From GCA-2683825 sp965662355 (GTDB taxonomy: Bacteria; Planctomycetota; UBA1135; GCA-002686595), in the NCBI GenBank assembly GCA_965662355.1, contig CBFIHP010000009.1, positions 1 through 64,000 of the forward strand: DNA of 64,000 bases, written 5' to 3'. This document shows positions 45,234-54,748 of this stretch, one piece after another (position 1 is the stretch's first letter; the number at the start of each line of letters is the position of its first letter). The notes under the pieces are model-generated. The model was not told the origin of the DNA. It worked only from the letters and a program-made list of their open reading frames with translations, and made no database searches. The translations under genes and the position numbers were made by a program.

Positions 45234-46814
45234 TCAGAAGTAAGAACGGGGGCGTTCGCTTTCCGGCCCCCCGACACCCTCGGTCGTCAGGGAAGCAGGC
45301 CGGGGCCAGCCGGGGCCGGGGAACGCGGGGCGCAGGAATGTGAACCCCTCATCTCCTCCCGAGCGCCAGCGGATGAGCCCGAAAAGAAGAGAGGTCTCCT
45401 TCACGTCGTCACCTTGGTCCGAAAACTTCCGTCGGGCCCAGAGAAAACTCAAACTCCGTCGATCTTCCCCGCGGCCTTTCTCTCGGCGATAAAGCCCCAA
45501 CCACGCCCTTTCTCGTCGCATTTGACCTTCCTGCTCCCACTCCCAAACATGGAGGGGACGGGACAGGAAACGCTCGAAGAGGTTGGAGCGATCGAGGGGA
45601 TTCAGGTTCGGGACACTCCCGTGTCGCCAGGCGCCCTTGGTCTGGTACTGGAACAGCGGGAAGAAGTTTCTGCGTCGGTCCTTGCGACCCGTTTCCTCGC
45701 CGTCCTCCAGCTCGACCCGGGTCGATGACTGCCACAACGGCAAGAGCAACGTCGAGTCGCGTTCGTACCGGGGCGCTTGCTCGTGTCGGAACTGGATCAG
45801 AGGCCAGAGGAACGAGGTCGTCTCGAGTCCATCCGCGTTCACGTGGGACCACATGGGCCAGATACGCGAGCGCGTGACTTCCTTGCCGCGCTCGAAACGT
45901 ACGAGCGGGAAGGGCGCGTCGAGGGCACGAAAGCCTTGTTCGGGATCGCTGGCGTAGCCGAAGAGCGGCCACAGCACCGTCGTCGACGTATAGCTGCCCT
46001 TTTTCTTGCGCCCAAGCAAGGGCCACAGCATCCAGGTCTTTTCCGGCTCGTCTTCGTTGCCGAGCATGTAGTTCGTATTGAAGTGGAAGAAGGGCCACAG
46101 GAAGCTCGTGCGATCGTAGGAGCCCTCGATCGAGGACTTCATGTAGATCGGCCACAGGTGGTGGCTGCGCTGGCCGTTGCCGTAGGCCCAACCGAAGATC
46201 GGCCAGGGGAGGTTGTACGACACGCGCCCCGCACGCTCCGAGTAGACGAAGAGCGGCCACAGGACGAAGATCAAGCGGTCGAAGGTGAGAAAATCGCGGA
46301 AGCGTCCGAGGATCGGAAAGAGCCCCATGGCGAAGCCTTCGGCCTCGGTGTGCTGCATGAGCAACCCGGGCAGCATCGCGTACTTCCAACCCAGCGAGTT
46401 GGTGAAGCGATCGATCTTGCGCGACCAGATATAGAGTGGAACGAACATCGAGAAGTGCTCGCCGTGCCGCTTGTTCGTCAGCCCCATGGGGAAGGGGTGG
46501 TGGACCACGTAGTCCCCGTTGCGCTCACGATCCACGCCGTAGAGTGGGGCGATCGTGCGCCATTCGGTGAAGCCGTCCTCGTCGTTGGACCAGTGCCGGT
46601 AGAGTCCGCCGACCGCTTCGTGGGCCGTGCCCCCGTCGGCGGTGTGGATCCGGCCGTAGAGCGGCTCGAGGTGTATCTCCGAGCCCGTGGCGGCGCAGCC
46701 TCCGAGAGCGGCCCACGCGAGACCCAACCCCAGGGCGAGCTTCGCCCGGAGTCCGGCTACGTTTCCGGCCAGAAAGGCACCGTGCTCGTTCCCCTTGTTC
46801 CTGCGGGGAGACAA
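45234..46814 (-). CDS. Large lipoprotein with repeated WPLF-type motifs
   Basis: A 526-residue protein with lipoprotein signal (AWAALGGC). It contains many aromatic repeats of form (L/F)-W-P-(L/I/F)-(F/Y): FVLWPLFVY, NLPWPIFGW, HLWPIYMK, FLWPFFHF, MLWPLLGR, VLWPLFGY, FLWPLIQF. The repeat suggests strands of a beta-barrel or beta-propeller facing a membrane. I do not recognise a named function. TTG at 46814 has AGAGGA 8 nt upstream; an ATG at 46859 would overlap the start of divergent trpS. The gene abuts the second MCE operon, so an outer-membrane lipid role is a fair guess. Confidence 0.75.
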   Translation of the reverse strand: MSPRRNKGNEHGAFLAGNVAGLRAKLALGLGLAWAALGGCAATGSEIHLEPLYGRIHTADGGTAHEAVGGLYRHWSNDEDGFTEWRTIAPLYGVDRERNGDYVVHHPFPMGLTNKRHGEHFSMFVPLYIWSRKIDRFTNSLGWKYAMLPGLLMQHTEAEGFAMGLFPILGRFRDFLTFDRLIFVLWPLFVYSERAGRVSYNLPWPIFGWAYGNGQRSHHLWPIYMKSSIEGSYDRTSFLWPFFHFNTNYMLGNEDEPEKTWMLWPLLGRKKKGSYTSTTVLWPLFGYASDPEQGFRALDAPFPLVRFERGKEVTRSRIWPMWSHVNADGLETTSFLWPLIQFRHEQAPRYERDSTLLLPLWQSSTRVELEDGEETGRKDRRRNFFPLFQYQTKGAWRHGSVPNLNPLDRSNLFERFLSRPLHVWEWEQEGQMRRERAWLGLYRREKGRGEDRRSLSFLWARRKFSDQGDDVKETSLLFGLIRWRSGGDEGFTFLRPAFPGPGWPRPASLTTEGVGGPESERPRSYF

Positions 46815-46836
46815 AGCTACGGTCCTCTTTCCACCG

Positions 46837-47823
46837 ATGAAGACCTTCCTATCCGGCATTCAATCCTCGGGTCGCCTGCATCTGGGCAACTATTTCGGCG
46901 CGATTCGCCAACAGCTGGACTCCCAAAACCAGCCGGGTGAGTACTTCTATTTCATCGCCGACTACCATGCCCTCACGACCTCCCGAGATCCCGCCGAGCT
47001 GCGGGACAACGTCCTCGAGGTTGCCCTTTCCTATCTGGCCCTGGGCCTCGACCCCGAAAAGGTCTGTCTCTTTCGCCAGAGCGACGTCCCCGAGGTGTGC
47101 GAGCTGACGTGGCTCCTGTCTTGCATCACGCCGATGGGGTTGCTCGAGCGGGCACATTCCTATAAGGACAAGGTTTCCAAGGGATTGCAGGCAAACGTAG
47201 GACTGTTCACTTACCCCGTGCTGATGGCAGCCGACATCCTTGCCTACGACTCCCACGTCGTTCCCGTGGGCAAGGACCAGAAGCAGCATGTCGAGATGGC
47301 CCGCGACATCGCCGGGAAGTTCAACCACCTCTTCGGTGAGGAATGTCTCGTGCTCCCCGAGCCCCAGATCCCCTCCGATGACCTGATCGCCAAGGTGCCC
47401 GGGACCGACGGTGAGAAGATGAGCAAGAGCTACGGCAATTCGATCTGGATCTTCGAACAGGGCAAGAAGCTGAAGAAGGCCGTGGGCCAGATCGTGACCG
47501 ATTCACGCGAGCCCTCGGAGCCAAAGGACCCCGATTCGGTGCTCTTGATGACCTTCTTGAAGCTCTTCCTCGAGGACACCGAGCTCCAGGACTGGTGTGC
47601 CCGGGTTCAAAAGGGCGGAGAAGACGCTCCTGGCTACGGTCACTTGAAGTTGCGTCTGATCGAGGCCACGGACGAGCTGTTCGCTCCGGCCCGGACTCGA
47701 CGGGAGGAGCTCCTGCAGGACCGCGGCGAGGTGGAGCGTATTCTTACACGCGGAGCCGAGAAGGCCCGCGAGCGCGCGCGGGGGACGGTCGATCGTTGTT
47801 ACCGCGCCTGTGGCCTCCGTTAG
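46837..47823 (+). CDS. trpS: Tryptophanyl-tRNA synthetase
   Basis: A 328-residue class Ic synthetase. The HIGH-equivalent GRLHLGNYFG is at residues about 12-21, the KMSKS motif is exact in DGEKMSKSYGN, and DILAYDSHVVPVGKDQKQHVE is the Trp-AMP region. It charges tRNA-Trp, the signal read by the trp leader of this window. The ATG at 46837 gives the family N-terminus MKTFLSGIQSSG. It diverges from the WPLF lipoprotein with very little intergenic space. Confidence 0.97.
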   Translation: MKTFLSGIQSSGRLHLGNYFGAIRQQLDSQNQPGEYFYFIADYHALTTSRDPAELRDNVLEVALSYLALGLDPEKVCLFRQSDVPEVCELTWLLSCITPMGLLERAHSYKDKVSKGLQANVGLFTYPVLMAADILAYDSHVVPVGKDQKQHVEMARDIAGKFNHLFGEECLVLPEPQIPSDDLIAKVPGTDGEKMSKSYGNSIWIFEQGKKLKKAVGQIVTDSREPSEPKDPDSVLLMTFLKLFLEDTELQDWCARVQKGGEDAPGYGHLKLRLIEATDELFAPARTRREELLQDRGEVERILTRGAEKARERARGTVDRCYRACGLR

Positions 47824-47850
47824 CCGCTCGCATTCAACCAGAATATTCCA

Positions 47851-48363
47851 ATGGCTCGATTCACGAAGTGTCTCTCGTTGCTCGTTCCCTGCGCACTGCT
47901 GGTGGTCGGCTGCACCTCCCCAGGAACGGCGGAAGGCAAGCGCCCGGGGGCCTCGCAGCTGGATCCCGATGGCCTGCGCGCGCGCCGACTCGCCCCCAAG
48001 CCATTCCCCGCTGCTTTTCAGAAGGAGGCCATCCTCGTTGCGGATCGCATCTCGATCGAGGGACCGAAGGACCTGCTCGAGCACATCGCCCTGCGTACGG
48101 ACAGCGAGTCTTTCGAACACTCGATGAAAACGACCGAGCGGGGTCTGTTGCAATCCCTGCGTCGCAAGCCCGACGTCGAGGGGGTTGACGTACGCTGTCA
48201 GCTCGACGGCTGGCAGATCGCGGCGCTGGAGCAGCTCGTGATTCTGCAACGTCCGGGCGAGGTTGCCATCACGATCATCGCCGATGGCAATGCTGCCTAC
48301 CTCCCGACCGATGGAACGCCTGAGCGCCGCGAGCCGCGACTGACGTTCCAGTACCAACGCTGA
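47851..48363 (+). CDS. Hypothetical lipoprotein
   Basis: A 170-residue protein with lipobox LVVGC (Cys 21). The mature part is soluble with mixed helix and strand, and no motif is recognised. It follows trpS by 27 nt and precedes another lipoprotein, suggesting a common transcript trpS-lipoprotein-TPR lipoprotein-dtd. Confidence 0.6.
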   Translation: MARFTKCLSLLVPCALLVVGCTSPGTAEGKRPGASQLDPDGLRARRLAPKPFPAAFQKEAILVADRISIEGPKDLLEHIALRTDSESFEHSMKTTERGLLQSLRRKPDVEGVDVRCQLDGWQIAALEQLVILQRPGEVAITIIADGNAAYLPTDGTPERREPRLTFQYQR

Positions 48364-48388
48364 GCCTCGATCCTTCGGGCGACACGCT

Positions 48389-49504
48389 TTGAAAACGCAT
48401 CGCATCGAACTGCCCTGCTGGTTGTCTGTTCTCGGGCTCGTCTTCTTCGCAGCCTGCGGAGCGACCGGTGCCTATTCGCCCAACCCAGGTCTGTATGATC
48501 GGATTCCAAAGGCATGGGACGATTCGCTCTTCGATGCGCGTCGTTATCAGGAGGAGGAAGAGCTGGATCTCGCCCACGAGATCCTCGTCCAGTTGACCGA
48601 GGAGGAACCCCGCATCCTCCCGGTGCGGATCTTCCTCCAAGAGGTCGAGCTCGAGTTGCTCGTGAAGCGTGGCCGCGCCGGGCGCCTCAGTGTGCCCGTC
48701 CCCGACAAATCGCTCGAGTGGCTGTCGAATCACTACCTGACCGAAGCGGAAGGCAACCCCACGCCGGAGAGCCTGGTATTGGCCGCGCGTCTCGCGCCCG
48801 ATGCGGATAAGGCTCTGGAGCTTCTCGATCAGGCCGAAGCGCTGGATCTCCGTTGCGTGTGGATTCCCTATGCGCGCGCCTGGTGGAATTTCACCAACTA
48901 CGATTTCACACCCGCAGAGGATGCGGTGCGCCAGGCCTTCCGACTCGATTCGGGCCATCTTCCGACCATGCGTTTGCAAGCGATCGTCCTGACCGCGGCA
49001 GGGGAGACCGGTGGGGCGATCAAGGCGCTCGAGCTCTGGTGGAGGCGGACCAAGCGCGATCCTTTGATCTCGGCCGAGGTACGCGCGGAAGCGCTGCTCG
49101 ATCTCGCTTCCTTGAAGGTCCTGGCCGGCAAGCCGAAGGAAGCGTTGGAGTATCTCGAGACGGCCGATCCCCGCGCGATTCGAAACGAGGTGCGTCTGAA
49201 GGAGGTGTTCTCGGCGGCCCACGAGGCGCGGGATGACTTCATCCAGGCCCACGAGGCCGTGCGCCTGGCGCGGGAAAAGGCCCCGGAGGATCCACTGCCC
49301 CTCGTGCAGGAGGCCATGCTGCATGCCCGACAGCGCAATGATGAAGCCGAGCTCGAGGCGTGGAGAGCGGTCCTGGCGCACCTCGAGGCCGACACCGAGG
49401 GCGGGTTTTCTGGTCTCCTGTATCGTCTCCAGGCCCTGACCCGGCTCAAACGCGAGGAGCAGAGACAGGCCGCCCTCGCGGCCGAGGCCTCCCCGATTCC
49501 CTGA
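48389..49504 (+). CDS. TPR-like repeat lipoprotein
   Basis: A 371-residue protein with lipobox FFAAC (Cys about 18) followed by helical pairs typical of tetratricopeptide arrays, for example ADKALELLDQAEALDLRCVW, DFTPAEDAVRQAFRLDSGHL and GKPKEALEYLETADPRAI. TPR lipoproteins scaffold envelope complexes. TTG at 48389 is used because no ATG or GTG precedes the signal peptide in frame. Partner unknown. Confidence 0.7.
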   Translation: MKTHRIELPCWLSVLGLVFFAACGATGAYSPNPGLYDRIPKAWDDSLFDARRYQEEEELDLAHEILVQLTEEEPRILPVRIFLQEVELELLVKRGRAGRLSVPVPDKSLEWLSNHYLTEAEGNPTPESLVLAARLAPDADKALELLDQAEALDLRCVWIPYARAWWNFTNYDFTPAEDAVRQAFRLDSGHLPTMRLQAIVLTAAGETGGAIKALELWWRRTKRDPLISAEVRAEALLDLASLKVLAGKPKEALEYLETADPRAIRNEVRLKEVFSAAHEARDDFIQAHEAVRLAREKAPEDPLPLVQEAMLHARQRNDEAELEAWRAVLAHLEADTEGGFSGLLYRLQALTRLKREEQRQAALAAEASPIP

Positions 49505-49513
49505 GGGCAATTC

Positions 49514-49978
49514 GTGAAGGCCCATATCCAACGCGTCACCCGAGCCGAGGTCCGAGTCGCCGGGGAGTGCGTCTCCCGGATCGGACGTGGAATGCTTTGT
49601 CTACTGGGGGTACTCCGCGATGACGACGCGCCCCGGGCCATCGAGCTGGCGCGACGCGTCGCCGAGCTGCGGATCTTCGAGGACGAGAACGACAAGATGC
49701 GCCATCCGGCGGGGAAGGTCGGCGCCGCATGCCTCGTCGTCAGCCAGATCACGCTGGCCTGGGAAGGTCACAAGGGGCACCGCCCTTCCTTCGAGCGCGC
49801 CGCCGGCCCCGAACTTGCCAGCGAGCTCTACGGGACGTTTGTCCGAGCACTGCGCGAACACGGCGTTCCCGTCCAGGAGGGGGTGTTCGGTGCCAAAATG
49901 GAGGTCGAGCTCGTCAATTCGGGCCCGGTCACATTCCTACTCGAGGAAGGGGTTCCGAGCCCTCTGCGCGAGGCGTAA
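49514..49978 (+). CDS. dtd: D-aminoacyl-tRNA deacylase
   Basis: A 154-residue DTD. It starts VKAHIQRVTRAEVRV, has the catalytic SQITL block in VVSQITLAWEG (usually SQFTL) and the cross-subunit Gly-Pro motif in NSGPVTFLLE. It frees D-amino acids and achiral glycine from mischarged tRNAs. GTG at 49514 follows the lipoprotein stop by 9 nt. Confidence 0.94.
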   Translation: MKAHIQRVTRAEVRVAGECVSRIGRGMLCLLGVLRDDDAPRAIELARRVAELRIFEDENDKMRHPAGKVGAACLVVSQITLAWEGHKGHRPSFERAAGPELASELYGTFVRALREHGVPVQEGVFGAKMEVELVNSGPVTFLLEEGVPSPLREA

Positions 49979-50015
49979 CGTAATGAATATGTACGACGTC
50001 GTCGCAAGTTCTTTC

Positions 50016-50043
50016 TTGACAACGTGGTAATGCCGTTCAAGAT
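50016..50043 (+). promoter_or_regulatory. Candidate promoter of the HU-family gene
   Basis: A perfect -35 TTGACA (50016-50021) is followed after 16 nt by CAAGAT (50038-50043), a weak -10. It lies about 70 nt upstream of the ATG at 50114. The assignment is by consensus only. Confidence 0.4.
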
Positions 50044-50113
50044 GTGCCATCCGCCGACCAGTATTGCGGTTCCCTAAGCCGATCGTCCTACCGAGCGCGG
50101 GCCCTCCCCTGGG

Positions 50114-50512
50114 ATGACTGTAGAGGATCTCCACACCACGACGAAGAAAGAGCTCGTCAACCGCATCGCCGAGCGAACCGGTCAGACGAAGGTCGTCGTC
50201 AAAGAAGTGCTGCAGATGTTCCTGGATGAAATCGTCCAGGAGCTTGCGCAGGGCAAGCGTTTGGAATTTCGTGACTTCGGAGTCTTCGAGGTCAAGGAAC
50301 GTCAACCGCGACAGGCCCAGAACCCGCGCACCCTCGAGAAGGTCGCCGTCCCCGCACGTCGCGTCGTCAAGTTCAAGGTCGGCCGACGCATGCGCCGCCT
50401 GGTTTGCAATCAGGCCGCCCCGGAACCCGAAGTGAAGCGACCGCCGACGACGACCGAGGCTCCCGCGCAGGTGCGCAGGCCTTCCCGTCCGACGAATAGC
50501 TCGCCGTTCTAG
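50114..50512 (+). CDS. HU/IHF-family DNA-binding protein
   Basis: A 132-residue protein. Residues about 5-97 are an HU fold: TTKKELVNRIAERTG, LDEIVQELAQGKRLEFRDFGVFEVKERQPR, and the arm PRTLEKVAVPARRVVKFKVG. The core GKRLEFRDFG is closer to IHF-like members. A proline-rich basic tail (about 100-132) is added. It bends or compacts DNA in the nucleoid. Monocistronic with its own candidate promoter. Confidence 0.93.
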   Translation: MTVEDLHTTTKKELVNRIAERTGQTKVVVKEVLQMFLDEIVQELAQGKRLEFRDFGVFEVKERQPRQAQNPRTLEKVAVPARRVVKFKVGRRMRRLVCNQAAPEPEVKRPPTTTEAPAQVRRPSRPTNSSPF

Positions 50513-50626
50513 TTCTGGGTAGCTAGGGGTAGCGAGACCGCCGGGGCTGTACGACCGTTCCCGCCCCGACCCTCACCCCAGCCCACCCGCCGAAGTACGC
50601 CGCTTATGGCGCGCAAGCCTGTCATC

Positions 50627-51793
50627 TCAGGGGGCGCTGGCGATAGCTTGGTCGAGATCTTCGAGCAAGTCCTCGACGTTCTCGATACCCACGGACAGGC
50701 GCACGAGCCCGTCCTTCAAGCCGCCCTTTTCCCGCTCGGACTTGGGGATGCTTGCGTGGGTCATGCTGGCCGGTACCTCGATCAGGGATTCGACGCCGCC
50801 GAGGGATTCTGCGAGCGTGAAGATCTTCGTTTCCGTGGCGACGTGGTTGGCCGTTTCCACCGTGCCCTTGAGCTCGAGGGAGACCATGCCACCGAACTCG
50901 CGCATTTGGCGCGAGGCCAGGGCGTGGCCGGGGTGGCTTTCGAGTCCGGGGTAGATCACGCGCTCGACACGGTCGTGGGCTTCGAGGGACTCGGCGATGC
51001 GCCTGGCGTTGGCGCAGTGGCGATCCATGCGAATGGGCAGGGTCTTGATGCCGCGCAGGAACAGGAACGACTCCATCGGACCCATCTGGGCACCCACGGC
51101 GTTCTGGTAGAAGGCCAGGTCTTCCTGGAGCTTCGGGGCGTTGCCCATGACCGCTCCACCGACGACGTCGGAGTGTCCGCCGATGTACTTGGTCAGGGAA
51201 TGCAAGACCAGGTCCGCGCCGAGCTCGAGCGGGTTTTGCAGGTAGGGGGTCGCGAAGGTGTTGTCGACGACCGTCAGGGCGCCGGAGCTCTTGGCAAGGG
51301 CGGAGAGTTCCTTGATGTTGCAGATCGAGAGCAACGGGTTGGTCGGCGATTCGAGGAAGAGGTATCGCGTGGAGGAACGCATGGCCTCGTGCACCTTGTT
51401 CGGATCCGTCGCGTCGACGAAATCGAACTCGATTCCATAGCGCTCGAAGACGTCCATGAAAATGCGATAGGTCCCGCCGTAGAGGTCGTTGGCCGCGACC
51501 ACGTGGTCGCCGGGAACGAGTCGATCCAGGAGTGCGTTGGTGGCTGCGAGGCCCGAGGCATAGGCGAGGCTCCAGGCGGCACCCTCCAGCGAGGCGAGGT
51601 TGTCCTGTAGCGCCGTGCGCGTCGGATTCGAGGTGCGTGAGTACTCGTACCCGCCACGCGGCTTGGCAGGCGCGTCCTGTTCGAAGGTCGAGCTGAAGTA
51701 CACCGGGGTCATGACCGCTCCGTTTCTGGGATCGGACTCCTGGCCGGCGTGGATCGCGCGGGTTTCGAAACGGTGGTTGGACGCGTGGGACAT
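50627..51793 (-). CDS. Trans-sulfuration PLP enzyme (cystathionine gamma-synthase/lyase)
   Basis: A 388-residue Cys/Met-metabolism PLP enzyme. The early block AIHAGQESDPRNGAVMTPVY is typical, substrate region YEYSRTSNPTRTALQ, PLP Lys in LVLHSLTKYIGGHSDVVGG and SLGGVESLIEVPASMTH near the end. The sequence does not settle synthase (metB) versus gamma-lyase. It links methionine, cysteine and H2S metabolism. It is convergent with the HU gene. Confidence 0.93.
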   Translation of the reverse strand: MSHASNHRFETRAIHAGQESDPRNGAVMTPVYFSSTFEQDAPAKPRGGYEYSRTSNPTRTALQDNLASLEGAAWSLAYASGLAATNALLDRLVPGDHVVAANDLYGGTYRIFMDVFERYGIEFDFVDATDPNKVHEAMRSSTRYLFLESPTNPLLSICNIKELSALAKSSGALTVVDNTFATPYLQNPLELGADLVLHSLTKYIGGHSDVVGGAVMGNAPKLQEDLAFYQNAVGAQMGPMESFLFLRGIKTLPIRMDRHCANARRIAESLEAHDRVERVIYPGLESHPGHALASRQMREFGGMVSLELKGTVETANHVATETKIFTLAESLGGVESLIEVPASMTHASIPKSEREKGGLKDGLVRLSVGIENVEDLLEDLDQAIASAP

Positions 51794-52010
51794 GGTATTT
51801 CGGTGCCCTTGTGTGGCGTGGGCTCGGACGGTGTGAGCGGTGTGGTTTCGCAGCTCGCCTCGGGGCGGCGAGATCGGTCAGTGTATCGTCCGTCTACGTT
51901 GGTGCGAGTGGGCTGCTTTCGGCGTGGCCCCGAGGAGTCGTTGGAATCAAGAGATCGGGATTCTTCGATCGCCGCGATTTCCACGCGGAGGGCCGGACTA
52001 GAATCCCCGC

Positions 52011-54146
52011 GTGTCGAGCCCGTCCCCCGATTCCCACTCTGCCGCCTCTTTCGCGGAACGCGACCAACACCTGGCGCGCTACGCAGCGGAAACGCTCGAG
52101 TGGCCCCTCGTGCGCGGGCTCCTGGCGAAGCATGCGGTTTCGGCCATCGGCGAGCATGCGCTTCACGATTTGAGGCCGCGGACTGAGGACGACGCCCGCC
52201 GGGCCCTGGCGCGGACCCGCGAGTTGTTCGAGGCGGATCCGGCCGACCCGCCTCCGCTGGCCGGGCTGAGCGATCCGGCCCAGGCCCTGGGGGATGCTCA
52301 CCGCTATTCGCGCGCGCTGGACGGAGAGCAGCTGCACGGCATCGGCAGGCTTCTGCGAATCACCACCGGCATGGGCCACTGGCTCGCGGGTCGTCGCGAC
52401 CATCTGCCCCAGTGCGCACAACTATGGAGCGGCGTTCCGGATCTGTCGGGCCTGCGGGGCGAGCTGGAGGCGGCCATCGACGAGAAGGGGCGACTGGTCG
52501 ATGATGCCTCGCCCCTGCTGAAGAAGCTCTCCGAGCGCTGCGCGCGTTTGGACCGCGAGGTCGACAAGCGCATGCGCGCTCTGGCGGCGACACCCACGTG
52601 GCGCGGTTCGCTGGCCGAGGGGCAATTCGGTCGTGTGCACTATCGGGGTGGGCGCCGCGTGCTGGCCGTGCGGCAACGCCATGTCGGTCGTATCCCCGGC
52701 ATCGTGCACGACCGTTCGAAGAGCGGTGAGACGCTCTTCGTGGAGCCCCGCGAAGTCGTGCAGATCTCGAACGAGCTCAGCACGGCCCAGGCGGATCGCC
52801 GGCGCGAGGCGAGTCGCGTGCTGATGGAGCTCACGCGCCTGGTCCTGCTCGAGTTCGAGCGGATCCTGCTCTGCCGCGAGCGCTTGGCCCAGCTGGAGCT
52901 GGCCTTGATCGCCGCGCGCTATGCCCAGGCCATCGGCGGGTCGCCCTCACGAATTCCCGGAGAACCGGGAGCGGCAGACGGCATGCTGTTGCGCGCCTTT
53001 CGCCACCCGCTCCTGATCCAAGAACTCGATCTGGGTCACGTCGAGCACGTGGTGCCCATCGACCTGCGTCTGGGAGAGGAGTTCGATCTGCTGGTCATCA
53101 CCGGCCCCAACACCGGCGGCAAGACCCTTGCCATCAAGAGTGCCGGGCTTGCGGTCCTGATGAACTCGATGGGGCTCGCCTTGCCGTGCGAAGCCGGAAC
53201 GACCCTGCCCTACTTCGACGGCATCGTGGCGGACATCGGCGACGAACAAGAGATTCGCCAGAACCTCTCCACCTTCTCTTCGCACTTGCAGCGCATCCAT
53301 CAGGGATTGAAGCGTGCCACGCCGCGTACGTTGTTCCTATTGGACGAGCTCGGGGGCGGTACCGATCCTTCCGAAGGCGCGGCCCTGGGCGAGGCCATTC
53401 TCGAGCACCTGCTCGAGTCCAAGATCCCCACCATCGCGAGCACCCACCTGGGCAAGCTGAAGGAGTTCGCCTTCCGCTTCCAGCGTGCCGAAAATGCCCA
53501 CGTGGAGTTCGACCTGGCGACCCTCGCACCGGCCTATCGGCTGGTCATCGGCGCGCCGGGCGAATCCCGGGCCCTCGCCATCGCGCGTCGCCTCGGTTTC
53601 CCCGTTGAGCTCGTCGAACGCGGTACCGCACGGCTGGAACGTACGGACGGCGAAGCGAGCGAGCTGATGGCCGAGCTGCGCGACGTGCGTCTGGGGGCCG
53701 AGCGCCAGCGTGCGAAAGCGGAGGAAAAGCTGATCGACGCCGAGCGCAGTCTGGCGGAGATGGAGGAGCAGCAGGCCGAGATGGATCGCAAGGATGCGGC
53801 CCTGGAAGCCGAGGCCCAGCGCGTCATCGAGGAGCGCCTGAGCCTGGCGCGGAACTGGCTCGACAAGCTGAACGCGCTGCTCTTGCAGCTTCCGACGGAC
53901 AAGCGCCAGCTGCTCGAACCCGTGATCGAGGGCCTTGCCGAATCGCTCTACGACGCCTCGCTGAGTGAAAAAAGGCGCGAGTTCGTCAAGGGCATCAAGA
54001 AGGGATTGGATATTTTCCTTCCGCGCTTCAAGAAACGCTGCACGGTGACGCGCGTGTACAAGGACAAGCGCGAGCTGGATGTGCGGATGGGCAAGCACAC
54101 GATGCGGGTCTCCTTCGACGACGTGACGTTCTACGAGAGCTTGTAA
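52011..54146 (+). CDS. mutS2: MutS2-type ATPase lacking the Smr domain
   Basis: A 711-residue MutS2. Clamp and lever regions (about 20-330) precede the ATPase with Walker A TGPNTGGKTLAIK, Walker B LFLLDELGGGTDPSEGAALG and TIASTHLGKLKEFAF. A coiled coil (about 560-620) follows, and the protein stops after a KOW-like segment RVYKDKRELDVRMGKHTMRV. Typical MutS2 (about 780) continues into an Smr endonuclease domain, absent here. Roles reported for MutS2 include suppressing recombination and rescuing collided ribosomes. GTG at 52011 is the start. Confidence 0.93.
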   Translation: MSSPSPDSHSAASFAERDQHLARYAAETLEWPLVRGLLAKHAVSAIGEHALHDLRPRTEDDARRALARTRELFEADPADPPPLAGLSDPAQALGDAHRYSRALDGEQLHGIGRLLRITTGMGHWLAGRRDHLPQCAQLWSGVPDLSGLRGELEAAIDEKGRLVDDASPLLKKLSERCARLDREVDKRMRALAATPTWRGSLAEGQFGRVHYRGGRRVLAVRQRHVGRIPGIVHDRSKSGETLFVEPREVVQISNELSTAQADRRREASRVLMELTRLVLLEFERILLCRERLAQLELALIAARYAQAIGGSPSRIPGEPGAADGMLLRAFRHPLLIQELDLGHVEHVVPIDLRLGEEFDLLVITGPNTGGKTLAIKSAGLAVLMNSMGLALPCEAGTTLPYFDGIVADIGDEQEIRQNLSTFSSHLQRIHQGLKRATPRTLFLLDELGGGTDPSEGAALGEAILEHLLESKIPTIASTHLGKLKEFAFRFQRAENAHVEFDLATLAPAYRLVIGAPGESRALAIARRLGFPVELVERGTARLERTDGEASELMAELRDVRLGAERQRAKAEEKLIDAERSLAEMEEQQAEMDRKDAALEAEAQRVIEERLSLARNWLDKLNALLLQLPTDKRQLLEPVIEGLAESLYDASLSEKRREFVKGIKKGLDIFLPRFKKRCTVTRVYKDKRELDVRMGKHTMRVSFDDVTFYESL

Positions 54147-54151
54147 GTTCG

Positions 54152-54748
54152 ATGAGTCCCGAGTCCGAAGCCTCACCGAGGCGTGGGATCTTCCACGCCT
54201 TTCGCGAAGCCCTCAGTAGCGAACAACGCGACTACACCAAGGGGAGTATTCCGCGCGGCATCTGGCTCCTGGCCGTGCCCATGGTCATCGAGCTTCTGGG
54301 CGAATCCGTCTTCGCGCTCTGCGATATCTACTTCGTAAGCCAGGTCAGCGACGCCGCAGCGGCCGCGGTCGGGTTGACGGAGTCGATGCTGACGATCGTC
54401 TACGCCCTGGCTATCGGCCTCGCCATGGCGACCACGGCCCTCGTGGCCCGTCGCATCGGTGAAGGGAATGTCGACGGGGCTGTACGGGCGGCCACCGCGG
54501 CGATCGCGGTGGGGGTGATCGGAGGGCTCTTGGTGGGAGTGCCCGGGTTCCTGTTTCCGGAGAAGCTCCTGGGGCTGATGAAGGCTCCGGCGAGCGTTAT
54601 TGAAATAGGCTCGGGCTACACGCGTGTCATCCTGGGCTTCAACATCGTCGTGATGCTGATTCACCTGCAGAACGCCATCTTTCGCGGAGCAGGGGATGCG
54701 AGCCTGGCCATGAAGAGCCTGCTGCTTGCGAATACGCCATTTCACTGA
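54152..54748 (+). pseudogene. MATE efflux transporter, truncated after first half
   Basis: A 198-residue frame matching the N-terminal lobe of a MATE (MOP superfamily) transporter: GSIPRGIWLLAVPMVIELLGESVFALCDIYFVS, then about six helices up to FRGAGDASLAMKSLLLANT. A full MATE has about 450 residues. Here five codons later a TGA stops the frame and none of the downstream frames continues the second lobe. It is 5 nt after mutS2. Either a deletion or rearrangement removed the 3' half, or the sequence was joined wrongly near 54735. Confidence 0.8.

Noticed and set aside
50606..51610. Plus-strand 334-codon frame opposite the PLP enzyme
   Set aside because: Antisense shadow; the PLP-enzyme motifs on the minus strand are complete.
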